A stretch of 64,000 nt of DNA, from NCBI RefSeq assembly GCF_005049105.1, contig NZ_SUKA01000001.1, positions 496,001 to 560,000 of the forward strand. Reading direction: 5' to 3'. A program made the translations under genes and the position numbers. Under the pieces are notes generated by a model. The model had not been told where the DNA came from and did no database searches. It saw only the letters and a list, made by a program, of their open reading frames with translations. This DNA is from Sphingobacterium alkalisoli (GTDB taxonomy: Bacteria > Bacteroidota > Bacteroidia > Sphingobacteriales > Sphingobacteriaceae). This document shows positions 24,116 through 34,165 of this stretch, one piece after another (position 1 is the stretch's first letter; every line of letters begins with the position of its first letter).

Positions 24116-25819
24116 ATGTTTAGAATAATTTTAATTCAGGTGTTAGCGTTGCTATTAATGGGGAATGTTAATGCACAGAAGAAGCCTGCTTTTGTACCAT
24201 TTATCAATAAACAACATTATTGGGTAGACTCTGTTTTCAATTCATTGTCTCCCAAAGAACGAATTGCACAGCTCTTTTTAGTAAGAGCGCATACAAATTT
24301 AGGGCAGAAATATATTGATTCTGTTGCGCAGGTAATTCAACAGGAGCAACTAGGTGGACTAGTTGTTTTTCAAGGCGGGCCGGTACGGCATGCAAATATG
24401 TATAATATGTATCAAACGCTTACGAAGGTTCCTTTGTTAATCACATTTGATGGAGAATGGGGAGTGGGAATGCGTTTGCCGGATTCAACACTCTCATTTC
24501 CGTATCAGATGACATTAGGCGCTATGCAAAATGACAATCTTTTATATGAAATGGGGCGTGAAGTGGCAAAAGACTTTTTACGTATGGGAATGCACTTTAA
24601 CTTCGCTCCTGTAGTGGATGTCAATAATAATGCGAACAATCCGGTCATTGGTTTTCGTTCCTTTGGTGATAATAAGCAAAACGTAGCGCGTAAGGCCAAA
24701 GCATATATGGACGGAATGGTTGATGGAGGCATTATTGCGTCGATTAAGCATTTCCCTGGGCACGGTGATACGGATGTCGATTCGCACTATGATCTCCCAC
24801 AACTCAACTTTTCGAGAACACGTTTGGATACATTGGAAATGTTTCCGTTTCGCGAATTAATAAAGAGTGGAGCACCAGCTGTTATGGTTGCACATATGCA
24901 TATTCCAGCTATGGATGCCACACCAAATATTCCTTCCTCCATTTCAAAAAAGGTCGTTACGGGTATTCTTCGTAATGAATTAGGTTTTAAAGGACTTACA
25001 GTTACAGATGCCATGGATATGAAAGGGGTGAAAAAGTTCTTCCCGAATGGTGAAGCAGATGTAATGGCGATTGAAGCCGGACATGATCTGTTGGAAATAT
25101 CTGAAAATAGCGCAAGAGCCATCGATTTGGTAGAAAAAGCGATAAAAAGCGGACGTATTAAACAAACTGATATTGATGAAAGAGTCAAAAAAGTACTTGC
25201 CTCGAAATACTGGTTAGGATTGAACAATTACCGGCCTGTTAACACAAATGGTTTAACAAACGAGCTGAATAGAGCTTCGACCAAGTCGCTCATTCAACGT
25301 ATGGCTGACGCTTCCGTTACTTTATTGAAATCAAATAAACGTATTCAGTCTTTTGATACGAAAAAAAGTACTGCTGTAGTCAGTTTAGGGATCAAGTCTG
25401 CGCAAGAATTTGAAAGCGGGTTGGGGCTTCAACTTTCCGATGCGACCAATTACTATATATCCGGGGAGGAATCCCAAGATCAATTGAAGCAACTGATTAA
25501 AGACATAAGAGGACACAAGCAAATTATAGTGGCGATCCATGACGATCGTATGCGTCCTAGAAATGAACTGCCTATCCAACAGCCAGTAAAGGAATTCGTT
25601 GATAAAATAGCAGGTAGACGCACCATTACCATAATGTTTACAAACCCATACGCGTTAAACACCGTAAAAATAGATAGAAGCAGTGCAATCTTGCTTGCTT
25701 ATCAAAATGAAGGATTTATGCAACGCGCCGCCCTAAAGGTTCTTTTAAAGCAAATAAAACCCACAGGGAAATTACCGGTTACGGTGAATAAAAAGTTTTC
25801 CTACGGAATGGGTTTATAG
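24116..25819 (+). CDS. glycoside hydrolase family 3 (NagZ-like beta-N-acetylhexosaminidase), exported
   Basis: A 567-residue exported enzyme: signal peptide about 1-20 (ending VNAQ), then a GH3 TIM-barrel. The NagZ-type signature KHFPGHGDTDVDSH (211-224), carrying the His/Asp general acid pair, and the nucleophile D298 in VTDAMDM are intact. Such enzymes release N-acetylglucosamine from peptidoglycan or chitin fragments. The protein ends after a short extra domain (about 390-567); many Bacteroidota homologues are nearer 1000 residues because a C-terminal beta-lactamase-type domain is fused, which is absent here. A strong terminator follows. nagA, 17 kb away, could use its product after phosphorylation. 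Confidence 0.92.
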   Translation: MFRIILIQVLALLLMGNVNAQKKPAFVPFINKQHYWVDSVFNSLSPKERIAQLFLVRAHTNLGQKYIDSVAQVIQQEQLGGLVVFQGGPVRHANMYNMYQTLTKVPLLITFDGEWGVGMRLPDSTLSFPYQMTLGAMQNDNLLYEMGREVAKDFLRMGMHFNFAPVVDVNNNANNPVIGFRSFGDNKQNVARKAKAYMDGMVDGGIIASIKHFPGHGDTDVDSHYDLPQLNFSRTRLDTLEMFPFRELIKSGAPAVMVAHMHIPAMDATPNIPSSISKKVVTGILRNELGFKGLTVTDAMDMKGVKKFFPNGEADVMAIEAGHDLLEISENSARAIDLVEKAIKSGRIKQTDIDERVKKVLASKYWLGLNNYRPVNTNGLTNELNRASTKSLIQRMADASVTLLKSNKRIQSFDTKKSTAVVSLGIKSAQEFESGLGLQLSDATNYYISGEESQDQLKQLIKDIRGHKQIIVAIHDDRMRPRNELPIQQPVKEFVDKIAGRRTITIMFTNPYALNTVKIDRSSAILLAYQNEGFMQRAALKVLLKQIKPTGKLPVTVNKKFSYGMGL

Positions 25820-25842
25820 AAAATGTTCATGAATCATACATT

Positions 25843-25872
25843 AAAGGTCAGCTCGAGTAGCTGACTTTTTTT
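25843..25872 (+). terminator. rho-independent terminator after the GH3 gene
   Basis: GTCAGCT (25847-25853) pairs with AGCTGAC (25859-25865), flanked by AAAG and a run of seven T. Confidence 0.9.
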
Positions 25873-26017
25873 ATGAGCAATGTTTGCTCTTGATGGACAT
25901 TAAAAACATTCAAAATTAGTCATATCTATACGTGTTATCACAAATTATGAAGGTTTTTTCAAGAACAATTATTTGTTTGGTTTATTCTCTATAGATTTGT
26001 GAAACTTAAATACGAGA

Positions 26018-27445
26018 ATGGTTAAAGAACAAATTTCCATATTTGATATGTTTAAGATCGGCATCGGACCATCGAGTTCACATACGTTAGGACCTTGGCG
26101 GGCGGCGCAGCGATTTATAGCAGTTTTGGAAGACAGAGATCTATTGGAGAACGTAGAGCAAGTCAACGTTTTATTATATGGCTCCTTAGCAAAAACCGGT
26201 GTCGGTCACGGTACCGACATAGCCGTGTTACTAGGTCTTAGTGGCGACGATCCGGTTACTTTTGATGTATCTCAGGTGATGCCCAAAATTGATCAAATCA
26301 AAGCCAATAAGAAATTGTTATTGGGTAAGGAGCATCAAATTAATTTCTCGTATGTCGAAAACCTCCTGTTTTTATATCATGAAAGTCTGCCGTTTCACCC
26401 CAATGCACTAACATTCCAGGCATTTTTGAAAGACGGTAAAGCGATTTCTGAAACCTACTATTCCATAGGAGGAGGATTTGTGATACAAGAAAACGATTCC
26501 CAAGGGTTTTTATCGGAGATAGATTTACCTTTTCCTGTAGACACGGCCCAAGAGCTGATGGTATGGTGTATGAAGACCGGATTGAAAATATCAGAACTGG
26601 TTCTCGAAAATGAATTAGCATGGAGGTCCGAGGAGGATACAAGAACAGGTGTTCTGCAGATTTTCAATACAATAAAAGATTGTACTTATAAAGGATGTCA
26701 TAGTTCGGGAATCCTGCCGGGCGGTCTGAACGTTGAACGTCGTGCAGCTAAATTGAGCAAGCGTCTTACAAAAGATAGACCCTACGACAGTTACGATACC
26801 TGGATTAAGGCCATTCGCGAAGGAGGTAAGGATTTTGGCTATATATTAGATTGTGTCAGTTGTTTTGCGCTGGCGGTAAATGAAGAGAACGCTTCTTTTG
26901 GAAGAGTTGTCACCGCACCAACTAATGGAGCTGCTGGTGTAATCCCGGCCGTATTACAATATTATATTACATTTTACGACGCGTATAGTGAGAACAAAAT
27001 TATACAGTTTATCGCTACAGCTTCGGAGATAGGATCGATTTTCAAGAAAGGAGCTACGATATCCGCAGCGATGGGGGGCTGCCAAGCTGAGATTGGTGTT
27101 TCTTCTGCTATGGCTGCAGGTGCTCTGACAGAATGTTTGGGGGGGTCTCAACGACAAGTCTTGATGGCAGCAGAAATTGCGATGGAGCACCATCTGGGGT
27201 TAACGTGTGATCCCATCGGTGGTCTAGTACAAATTCCGTGTATCGAACGTAATACGATGGGGGCTATAAAAGCGATTACAGCAGCTCAGTTGGCATTACA
27301 GTCCAATCCGGATAAGGCAAAAGTAAGTTTAGATGCAGTTGTAAGCACGATGTGGGATACCGCGCAGGATATGAATGTAAAGTATAAAGAAACGGCCGAC
27401 GGTGGATTGGCGATTAAGGTTCCGTTGAGTCTGCCAGAATGTTAA
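26018..27445 (+). CDS. sdaA: L-serine ammonia-lyase (single-chain, iron-sulfur type)
   Basis: A 475-residue single-chain L-serine dehydratase, which converts serine to pyruvate and ammonia. The N-terminal beta domain ([21 protein letters not shown]) carries the SDH-beta signature with the substrate-binding SSSHT; the C-terminal alpha domain holds cysteines for the 4Fe-4S cluster ([28 protein letters not shown]). Length is right for the fused form. A TAGATTTG -7 box is at 25992-25999 but without a well-spaced -33 element. It forms a functional theme with the SDR threonine dehydrogenase at 12 kb (threonine to glycine, serine to pyruvate), though not an operon. Confidence 0.97.
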   Translation: MVKEQISIFDMFKIGIGPSSSHTLGPWRAAQRFIAVLEDRDLLENVEQVNVLLYGSLAKTGVGHGTDIAVLLGLSGDDPVTFDVSQVMPKIDQIKANKKLLLGKEHQINFSYVENLLFLYHESLPFHPNALTFQAFLKDGKAISETYYSIGGGFVIQENDSQGFLSEIDLPFPVDTAQELMVWCMKTGLKISELVLENELAWRSEEDTRTGVLQIFNTIKDCTYKGCHSSGILPGGLNVERRAAKLSKRLTKDRPYDSYDTWIKAIREGGKDFGYILDCVSCFALAVNEENASFGRVVTAPTNGAAGVIPAVLQYYITFYDAYSENKIIQFIATASEIGSIFKKGATISAAMGGCQAEIGVSSAMAAGALTECLGGSQRQVLMAAEIAMEHHLGLTCDPIGGLVQIPCIERNTMGAIKAITAAQLALQSNPDKAKVSLDAVVSTMWDTAQDMNVKYKETADGGLAIKVPLSLPEC

Positions 27446-27520
27446 TATGTGTTTGCTTTTTAACAACAAATACAGATGAATAATACCTTTGAAATAGGTA
27501 AAACGGATAATTAGTTACAT

Positions 27521-28309
27521 ATGAAATATTGTGCAATCGCTTCTGGAAGTAATGGAAATTGCTATTATATAGCAAAAGGAGAAGACGCTATATTGATTGA
27601 TGTAGGCATTAATACCAAACATGTTGAGTTGAGAATGGCTAACTTGGGAATAGATCCCTCACGTATTAAAGCCATTTTTATTACACACGAACATTCGGAC
27701 CACATAAGGGGCTTATCTGTTTTTTGCAAGCGTTATCAGATTCCGGTGTATTGGACGGCCGGTACTTCGCATGGATCGCGACTTCATCTGCCGTCTCATT
27801 TAGTGCATATTATTCCTGCGAATGGACGAACTAAGATTGGGGAAATCTACGTGTTGGGAATCCCAAAGTTTCATGACGCCAAAGAACCTTGTAGCTTTGT
27901 CGTAACGGACGGGTCTACGAATGTGAGTATTATGACAGATTTAGGTCGAGCCTGTAATAACGTAAAGCATGTTATTCAGCATTCCGACGTGTTATTATTG
28001 GAAAGTAACTACGATGAAGATCTGCTGGAGGGAGGACGTTATTCTTATTATCTTAAAAATCGTATCCGTAACGGATGGGGACATATTTCAAATAAAACGT
28101 CATTAGAACTTTTTTTACAACATCGCTCGTCTCGCCTGAAGCATCTTATTTTAGGACATCTTTCAGAACAGAATAATACCGTAGAGCTTGTTGAGCAAAC
28201 CTTTCTGCCACATTGTGAAAGTATCAAATTCTCCATTGCAACACGGTATCAGGAGACGGATATGTTTGATGTAGATGATATCTTGCAACTTCAGAAGAAG
28301 GGAGCATAA
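27521..28309 (+). CDS. YycJ/WalJ-like metallo-beta-lactamase-fold hydrolase
   Basis: A 262-residue MBL-fold protein with the zinc motif HEHSDH (56-61), an early SGSNGNCYYI strand, and further metal ligands in FHDAKEPCSF and MTDLG. This fits the YycJ-type subfamily, exonuclease-like hydrolases linked to DNA damage or cell-wall control in Firmicutes. Residue TGG before TSHG is family-like. A TACCTTTG -7 element is at 27484-27491. Its stop codon forms the foot of a hairpin shared with the next convergent gene. The exact substrate is unknown. Confidence 0.85.
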   Translation: MKYCAIASGSNGNCYYIAKGEDAILIDVGINTKHVELRMANLGIDPSRIKAIFITHEHSDHIRGLSVFCKRYQIPVYWTAGTSHGSRLHLPSHLVHIIPANGRTKIGEIYVLGIPKFHDAKEPCSFVVTDGSTNVSIMTDLGRACNNVKHVIQHSDVLLLESNYDEDLLEGGRYSYYLKNRIRNGWGHISNKTSLELFLQHRSSRLKHLILGHLSEQNNTVELVEQTFLPHCESIKFSIATRYQETDMFDVDDILQLQKKGA

Positions 28310-28357
28310 TTTAGAACAGACTAGCCATTCTTGTGCATGGCTAGTCTGTTCTAAATT
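28308..28357. terminator. stop-to-stop bidirectional hairpin
   Basis: A perfect 21-bp inverted repeat (28308-28328 / 28337-28357) with an 8-base loop. The left arm starts in the TAA of the hydrolase gene and the right arm ends in the stop of the convergent lipoprotein gene, so the whole 47-base gap is one hairpin. The tails are only moderately T-rich. Confidence 0.88.
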
Positions 28358-29337
28358 TAATTTAGCGCATTAATCAATGTGATTAGTTGAGATTGTGATG
28401 TTGTGTTAAGATCACTTTCACTAATATTGACTACCGAGCCATCAGCAATTGTTACTTCTCTGATAGCATAAACAATAGAGCCGTTGCTTTCAGATGTGAA
28501 AATCACATGTAGTTTGATACCAACAGGAACGAAACCATAGTGTTCAGAAAAGAAGTTCTCTGCCTCATTGTAGGTGTCCAATTGAGCAAGCAAATTTGGT
28601 TGGTCTTCATACGCAAGATATACGGCAGAATTTTCATTATTATAAACGTTGGGTACGGCGACTTTAATTTGCGTCTTTGGCCCGGTATGACTGTAAAAGC
28701 GATCTACGTTAGTCCAGCCAAATTGTCCATTCCAAATGTTGTATGAGTTTGTTTTTTCATCAGCTCTTAGTCCTCGTTCCTGACCAGCTTCTTTATCTGC
28801 TGTGTCCCATTCCAGGTTTCCATCTGCATTGATATTACCTTGCCACAAGACCATCCCATAATCTAGGTCTCCAGTTAAATTTGCAGGAACTACCACGCTA
28901 TAACTACATGGAGACTTTAATATTTTAGTGCCTTGGGTGATTTGGATATCAAACTCTCCCCCTGTTACTAAAGGTAATAAATCCCCATCTTGATTCCGCC
29001 CCATTACCGGCTTATTGGTGACAACCATATTTCCTTTGTCGTAGATTTCGACGAAAGAAAGTTGTACCTCTCCACTGACCGGGTTGCCATCTAAATCTTC
29101 TAGGCAGCCAGCAGGGATAGTTACTTTTGTTCCTTTAACAGATGTAAATACGATACCATCTTCCGAGTTAAAGGTCTTGTTTTGTGTGAGATCATGCAGT
29201 GCTTTGTTTCGTAGACTTTGAAAATTAGCCGCATTAGGAATAGCGAATCGCATGGTTTCTTGTTCTTTCTTGCAAGAAATATTGATGAATAGCAAACTTG
29301 CAACTGCCAATAATTTGATTGTAGATAATGTTTTCAT
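28357..29337 (-). CDS. lipoprotein of unknown function
   Basis: 326 residues from the ATG at 29337 (MKTLSTIKLL); an in-frame TTG three codons upstream is less likely. A signal peptide ends in the lipobox INISC with KKEQETM after the lipidated Cys. The middle (GTKVTIPAGCLEDLDGNPV, then VQLSFVEIYDKGNMVVTNKP) resembles beta-sandwich segments found in many Bacteroidota cell-surface lipoproteins; later GEFDIQITQG and WQGNINADGNLEWDT. I cannot name a family. No neighbour suggests its role. It is convergent with the metallo-hydrolase across a stop-to-stop hairpin. Confidence 0.75.
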   Translation of the reverse strand: MKTLSTIKLLAVASLLFINISCKKEQETMRFAIPNAANFQSLRNKALHDLTQNKTFNSEDGIVFTSVKGTKVTIPAGCLEDLDGNPVSGEVQLSFVEIYDKGNMVVTNKPVMGRNQDGDLLPLVTGGEFDIQITQGTKILKSPCSYSVVVPANLTGDLDYGMVLWQGNINADGNLEWDTADKEAGQERGLRADEKTNSYNIWNGQFGWTNVDRFYSHTGPKTQIKVAVPNVYNNENSAVYLAYEDQPNLLAQLDTYNEAENFFSEHYGFVPVGIKLHVIFTSESNGSIVYAIREVTIADGSVVNISESDLNTTSQSQLITLINALN

Positions 29338-29423
29338 GATAATCAATTTTAATGTTTACAAATTGTTTATTATGTATCATCACAATCTAATGTTTGTTAC
29401 CCCTTTTTGTAAAAAAAAAAGAA

Positions 29424-30119
29424 CTAGGCCAATTCCATTTCGAATAAGGAGGCTATATGTCCTTTTAATGTTTCTTTTACTTTATCCATATCCAGTTTAT
29501 ATCCTAATTCCCGTTCCATTGAGGTTACCTGCTTATCGTCTATTCCACATGGTACGATATTTCCAAAATAATCCAAATCCGTATTCACGTTAAAAGCAAA
29601 TCCATGCATAGTGACCCATCTGGACGCGCGTACACCCATCGCACAGATTTTACGGGCTTTCTCATTTTCAGGGTCAAGCCATACGCCTGTGTATCCCGGA
29701 TAACGAGCAGCCTCGATCCCGTGATCAGCCAGCGTCAAAATAATAGCCTCTTCAAGCGTACGAAGATATAAATGTATATCCGTAAAGAAATTATCCAAAT
29801 CCAATATGGGATATCCTACAATTTGCCCCGGACCATGGTAAGTGATGTCGCCCCCGCGATTTATTTTATAATAGGTAGCGTGTTTCTCTGCTAAGCCTGT
29901 TTCATCTAGCAGTAAATTTTCAGGATTCCCAGACTTACCTAATGTATATACATGAGGATGCTCTGTGAAAATTAAATAATTAGGGGTAGGGATCTGCGTG
30001 TTGTTTATTCTATTGTCGTGTTTTATAGCAAGCGACTTTGCAAATATAACCTCTTGTTGGTTCCACCCTTCTTGGTAATCTACCAACCCCCAATCAATAA
30101 ACCGTACTTTTTTGTTCAT
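29424..30119 (-). CDS. lipB: octanoyl-[acyl carrier protein]-protein octanoyltransferase
   Basis: A 231-residue LipB, which transfers octanoate from acyl carrier protein to lipoyl domains, the first step of lipoate synthesis. The signature RGGDITYHGPGQ (88-99) and the catalytic pair K157 (RKICAMGVRAS) and C191 (IVPCGIDDKQVTSM) are present; length is normal. It is separated by 84 bases from hflX upstream (in its direction of transcription), so it may be in the same unit. The identification is secure. Confidence 0.97.
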   Translation of the reverse strand: MNKKVRFIDWGLVDYQEGWNQQEVIFAKSLAIKHDNRINNTQIPTPNYLIFTEHPHVYTLGKSGNPENLLLDETGLAEKHATYYKINRGGDITYHGPGQIVGYPILDLDNFFTDIHLYLRTLEEAIILTLADHGIEAARYPGYTGVWLDPENEKARKICAMGVRASRWVTMHGFAFNVNTDLDYFGNIVPCGIDDKQVTSMERELGYKLDMDKVKETLKGHIASLFEMELA

Positions 30120-30203
30120 TCTAGCTATAGTACCTTTAATTTTTGAAATAATATTAACAACTGCTTCTTAGAAGTCGTTTATTTCAGTTGCTAATTAGTT
30201 GTA

Positions 30204-31394
30204 CTAAAACAACAAATTGTTATATGGATAACGTTCATTATGCATTTTTACGATAATATCGTATAGTTTTGTTTTTAGTTCTTCGATATTTGTCTTGTCT
30301 GTGGCCGAAATAAATATAGCAGGATCCGAATTCTTTGCCATCCATGAATTTTTAAAATCTTCTAACATAACCTTTATTTCTTCTCCTTCTTCATCGATCT
30401 CAACGGGAGGTTTGTATGCATCAATTTTATTAAATACAGTGATTATTGGTTTGTCTAATGCCTCTAGGTCTTTTAATGTCTCATTGACTGCGTGGATGTG
30501 GTCTTCAAAATTAGGATGCGAGATATCCGCTACGTGGATTAGGATATCCGCTTCGCGTACTTCATCCAAAGTAGATTTGAAACATTCCACAAGGTGATGA
30601 GGTAATTTTCGGATAAAACCGACTGTATCAGACAGGAGAAAAGGTAGATTGTCAATCACGACTTTGCGGACCGTGGTGTCAAGTGTTGCAAATAGCTTAT
30701 TTTCAATCAAAACATCCGATTTTGAAACCATGTTCATGATAGTCGATTTTCCTACATTTGTGTATCCTACCAATGCGACTCGAATCATTTCACCCCGATT
30801 TTTACGTTGGGTTTCATTTTGTCTGTCGATTTGTTTGAGCCTTTCCTTAAACAAGGAAATCTTATTTAAGATCAATCGTCTATCACTTTCAATCTGGCTT
30901 TCACCAGGGCCGCGCATACCTATACCTCCTCGTTGGCGTTCTAAGTGAGTCCAGAGTCTTGTCAAACGCGGTAACAAGTATTGTAGTTGCGCCAGCTCTA
31001 CTTGTGTTTTTGCCTGAGCAGTCTGGGCATGTTTTGCAAAAATATCGAGAATCAGGTTTGAGCGATCAAGAACTTTGACCTCAAAAAATTTCTCAATATT
31101 ACGTAATTGCGATGGAGACAATTCATCGTCAAATACGACCATGTCTATCTCTTCTGCATCGATAAAGTTTTTAATCTCCTCCAATTTTCCGCTGCCAACA
31201 AAGGTGGCGCGATCAGGATAAGCTAGCTTTTGTGTGAAAATACCCTTTGTTTCGCCTCCGGCCGTTTCTACTAAAAAAGCCAACTCCTTTAAATAGTCCT
31301 TTGCAGTATCATCGGATACATGAGGTGTTATAACAGAAACCAAAACTGCCGTTTCAGGTTTTACTGCGGTATCGTATATTTTTGTTTTTGCCAT
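30204..31394 (-). CDS. hflX: ribosome-associated GTPase HflX
   Basis: A 396-residue HflX GTPase, which splits stalled 70S ribosomes under stress. It has the N-terminal HflX domain (ending with the family mark RRGGIGMRGPGESQIESDRR, with one residue different in the first position here, about 154-172) and a GTPase domain: P-loop GYTNVGKS (210-217), G3 DTVGFI, and G4 NKID. A TACCTTTG -7 element is at 31490-31497 on the minus strand. It lies between recG and lipB, all leftward but with gaps of about 80-110 bases. Confidence 0.96.
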   Translation of the reverse strand: MAKTKIYDTAVKPETAVLVSVITPHVSDDTAKDYLKELAFLVETAGGETKGIFTQKLAYPDRATFVGSGKLEEIKNFIDAEEIDMVVFDDELSPSQLRNIEKFFEVKVLDRSNLILDIFAKHAQTAQAKTQVELAQLQYLLPRLTRLWTHLERQRGGIGMRGPGESQIESDRRLILNKISLFKERLKQIDRQNETQRKNRGEMIRVALVGYTNVGKSTIMNMVSKSDVLIENKLFATLDTTVRKVVIDNLPFLLSDTVGFIRKLPHHLVECFKSTLDEVREADILIHVADISHPNFEDHIHAVNETLKDLEALDKPIITVFNKIDAYKPPVEIDEEGEEIKVMLEDFKNSWMAKNSDPAIFISATDKTNIEELKTKLYDIIVKMHNERYPYNNLLF

Positions 31395-31505
31395 TTAGCA
31401 TTATTGAGATTGGAAACTTGAGAAAGTTCAAGCTCCGTATATTGCACTAAAGAAATGATAGATTAAATTCTCTTTAACTAACAATATTACAAAGGTAATT
31501 GTTTT

Positions 31506-33611
31506 TTAAGAAATTTTATCCCAATTGAAAAGAGGGGATCGTTGATTGAGGTAATTAGCGAGTAATCTATTTTTTTCGGAAGAGAGGGATGGATCTTCTT
31601 TAAAGATTTCAATTACCGTTTCACGGGCTTCCGCTAAGATTGCCTGATCACTGGCTAGGTTTGCAATTTTCATTTCAAGCACACCGGATTGCTGTGTGCC
31701 AGAAATATCCCCGGGTCCACGCAGTTGAAGATCGACTTCCGCGATTTCGAACCCATCATTGGTACGTACCATTGTCTCTAAGCGTTGACGGCCATCTTTG
31801 CTCAATTTATTTCCCGACATAAGGATGCAATACGACTGCTCTGCACCTCGACCTACACGACCCCTTAGCTGGTGTAATTGTGAAAGCCCGAATCGTTCGG
31901 CATTTTCAATAACCATGACTGATGCATTTGGGACATTGACACCTACCTCTATTACTGTTGTGGCAACCATAATTTGGGTTTCGCCTTTAACAAATCGTTG
32001 CATTTCGAAATCCTTGTCTTTTACAGGCATCTTCCCATGTACAATGCTGATTTTGTATTGGGGCAACGGAAATTCGCGTTGTAGGTTTTCTAGCCCGGCT
32101 TCCAAGTACAACAGGTCTAGTTTTTCGCTCTCTTTGATTAATGGAAACACGATATAAACTTGCCTTCCTTTAGCGATTTCATCGCGCATGAAACCAAACA
32201 TGCGCAAACGAGAACTTTCAAAAAAATGAACCGTTTTTATTGGCTTTCGTCCTGCTGGTAGTTCGTCGATAATGGAAATATCCAGATCTCCGTATAATGT
32301 CATTGCCAATGTGCGAGGAATTGGCGTTGCGGTCATCACAAGCATATGGGGTGGAATGCTGTTTTTTCGCCAAAGTTTGGCGCGCTGTTCTACGCCAAAT
32401 CGATGTTGTTCATCGATCACAACAAAACCTATATTTTTAAATTTTACCTTGTCCTCTATCAGTGCATGTGTTCCAATGAGGATGTCCAGCGTACCCTCCT
32501 CCAATTCTTGATGTAATATACGACGCTCTTTGACAGAGGTAGATCCTGTTAATAGTTTGATTGTGCAAATGTCTTCCCCCAGAAGCTCTTTAAGTCCTTT
32601 ATAATGTTGGATTGCCAGTATTTCAGTGGGAGCCATCATGCAAGCTTGGTAGCCATTGTCTACAGCGAGCAACATTGACATTAAGGCAACAATCGTTTTA
32701 CCCGAGCCAACATCACCTTGTACTAATCTATTCATCTGTGCGCCAGTATTGGTGTCCAGTCGGATCTCTTTTACAACGCGTTTTTGGGCATTCGTGAGTG
32801 GGAAAGGTAATCTTTCAGCAAAAAAGGTATTGAATTTATCTCCCACTTGATCAAACCGATGCCCTTTATATCTCTGCGTGTTGAGTTGTTTGTTGCGTAA
32901 CAACCGTAGCTGAATAAAAAATAGTTCTTCAAACTTAAGTCTTTGGATCGCTGCATTTAATTCATTTACCTGCTGTGGAAAATGGATAGCCACCAGTGCT
33001 TGTGGATAGGGAAGAAGCCGATGGCGTTCTAATATATAATTCGGTATACTTTCCTGAAGTGTGCGGAAAACTGTTTCTAGAGCCGTTTGTTGCAAGCGTT
33101 GAATCCCCTTCGTGTCAAGGTTGAATTTCTTAAGTTTTTCAGTAGAAGAGTACACGGGTTGCATACTCATATTGCCTACTTTCTTCTCGTGGGAATTGTA
33201 AAGATCCATTTCGGGATGTGTAATGGATAGCTGTCCATTAAATTCCGTTGGCTTGCCATAGACAATATACACAGAACCAATTTTTAAATTTTTCTTTAAC
33301 CAAGTAATACTTTGAAACCAAACCAATTCGATCATACCGGTATCATCCCTAAGTTGACCAACTAACCTACGTGATCGCTTTTCACCCAGCTCTTGGAGAT
33401 TGATTAATCTCCCCAAGACCTGTGCTCCCACTAAGTCGGGATGAAGTTGTTGTACTTTATAAAATTTTGTCCGGTCAATATAACGGAAAGGATAATTTTG
33501 TAATAAATCGCCAATAGTGAATATCTGTAGCTCTTTTTTGAGCACATCTGCCTTTTGGGGGCCTACACCTTTGAGATATTCTATGGGGGTAATTAAACTT
33601 AAATCAGCCAT
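31506..33611 (-). CDS. recG: ATP-dependent DNA helicase RecG
   Basis: A 701-residue superfamily 2 helicase that remodels stalled forks and Holliday junctions. The N-terminal wedge (OB-fold) domain (about 60-150) is followed by the helicase motor with Walker A GDVGSGKT (299-306), the DEQH box (400-403), TATPIPRTLAMTL, and motif VI QLRGRVGRG. Length is typical (about 690-700). No frameshift or missing motif. It is probably expressed on its own; the gap to hflX is 111 bases. Confidence 0.97.
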   Translation of the reverse strand: MADLSLITPIEYLKGVGPQKADVLKKELQIFTIGDLLQNYPFRYIDRTKFYKVQQLHPDLVGAQVLGRLINLQELGEKRSRRLVGQLRDDTGMIELVWFQSITWLKKNLKIGSVYIVYGKPTEFNGQLSITHPEMDLYNSHEKKVGNMSMQPVYSSTEKLKKFNLDTKGIQRLQQTALETVFRTLQESIPNYILERHRLLPYPQALVAIHFPQQVNELNAAIQRLKFEELFFIQLRLLRNKQLNTQRYKGHRFDQVGDKFNTFFAERLPFPLTNAQKRVVKEIRLDTNTGAQMNRLVQGDVGSGKTIVALMSMLLAVDNGYQACMMAPTEILAIQHYKGLKELLGEDICTIKLLTGSTSVKERRILHQELEEGTLDILIGTHALIEDKVKFKNIGFVVIDEQHRFGVEQRAKLWRKNSIPPHMLVMTATPIPRTLAMTLYGDLDISIIDELPAGRKPIKTVHFFESSRLRMFGFMRDEIAKGRQVYIVFPLIKESEKLDLLYLEAGLENLQREFPLPQYKISIVHGKMPVKDKDFEMQRFVKGETQIMVATTVIEVGVNVPNASVMVIENAERFGLSQLHQLRGRVGRGAEQSYCILMSGNKLSKDGRQRLETMVRTNDGFEIAEVDLQLRGPGDISGTQQSGVLEMKIANLASDQAILAEARETVIEIFKEDPSLSSEKNRLLANYLNQRSPLFNWDKIS

Positions 33612-33670
33612 GCCAATGAATGGCTAAATTACGTATTTTGTATTACAGATACCGTATAAAATTTCCAGAT

Positions 33671-34069
33671 TTACATTTGTCCACCTTCGTAAGCTAATAC
33701 CGGTTTACCATTTTCGCAGGTTACTTCTTTAGGAGGCATGACGTACATGCAGTCTGAAGCAATGTCATATTTCCTGTTGTAATCCTGTTCAGCTTTATTA
33801 TATTCTTGAACAAGCTTTAAAAAAGCGTCGGTGTCTATGGTATTGGGGTAAGCAATATAGCCTTTTGGACCCCCGCAAGCTTTACTTCCAATAGGCGTAA
33901 AATTCCAGTTCTCTGAATGGATGCAGCTTGCCGTATCAACAATAGCTGATATTTTAGATCGAAGTGCTGTTAGATTTTTTTCGTCGGCATTTTGGATTTG
34001 AGAACTACTCTTTTCACAGGCAGTGAGGCTGGTGAGCGTGAATACGACGACAAACAATATACTTTTCAT
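33671..34069 (-). CDS. small lipoprotein of unknown function
   Basis: 132 residues from the ATG at 34069 (MKSILFVVVF); an upstream TTG would add seven residues that do not fit a signal peptide. The lipobox ends SLTAC (Cys near 18). The mature part has a conserved-looking NFTPIGSKACGGPKGYIAYP segment and four further cysteines (in CIHS, KACGG, SDCMYV, VTCENG) that could form two disulfides. Orthologues seem common in Bacteroidota as hypothetical lipoproteins. A minus-strand TATTTTTG (34095-34088) is a possible -7 element. Confidence 0.8.
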   Translation of the reverse strand: MKSILFVVVFTLTSLTACEKSSSQIQNADEKNLTALRSKISAIVDTASCIHSENWNFTPIGSKACGGPKGYIAYPNTIDTDAFLKLVQEYNKAEQDYNRKYDIASDCMYVMPPKEVTCENGKPVLAYEGGQM

Positions 34070-34165
34070 ATCTTCTGGATTTATATACAAAAATAACGAA
34101 GATAATCTTGACTATGCTACAGTACAGTTGTTTGAAGTCGTTTGTTTGCTTTTTACCTTTTGTTT

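Noticed and set aside
24116..25819. The GH3 gene as a truncated pseudogene because longer homologues exist
   Set aside because: Signal peptide, catalytic motifs and a natural C-terminus followed by a terminator are all present; shorter family members are common.
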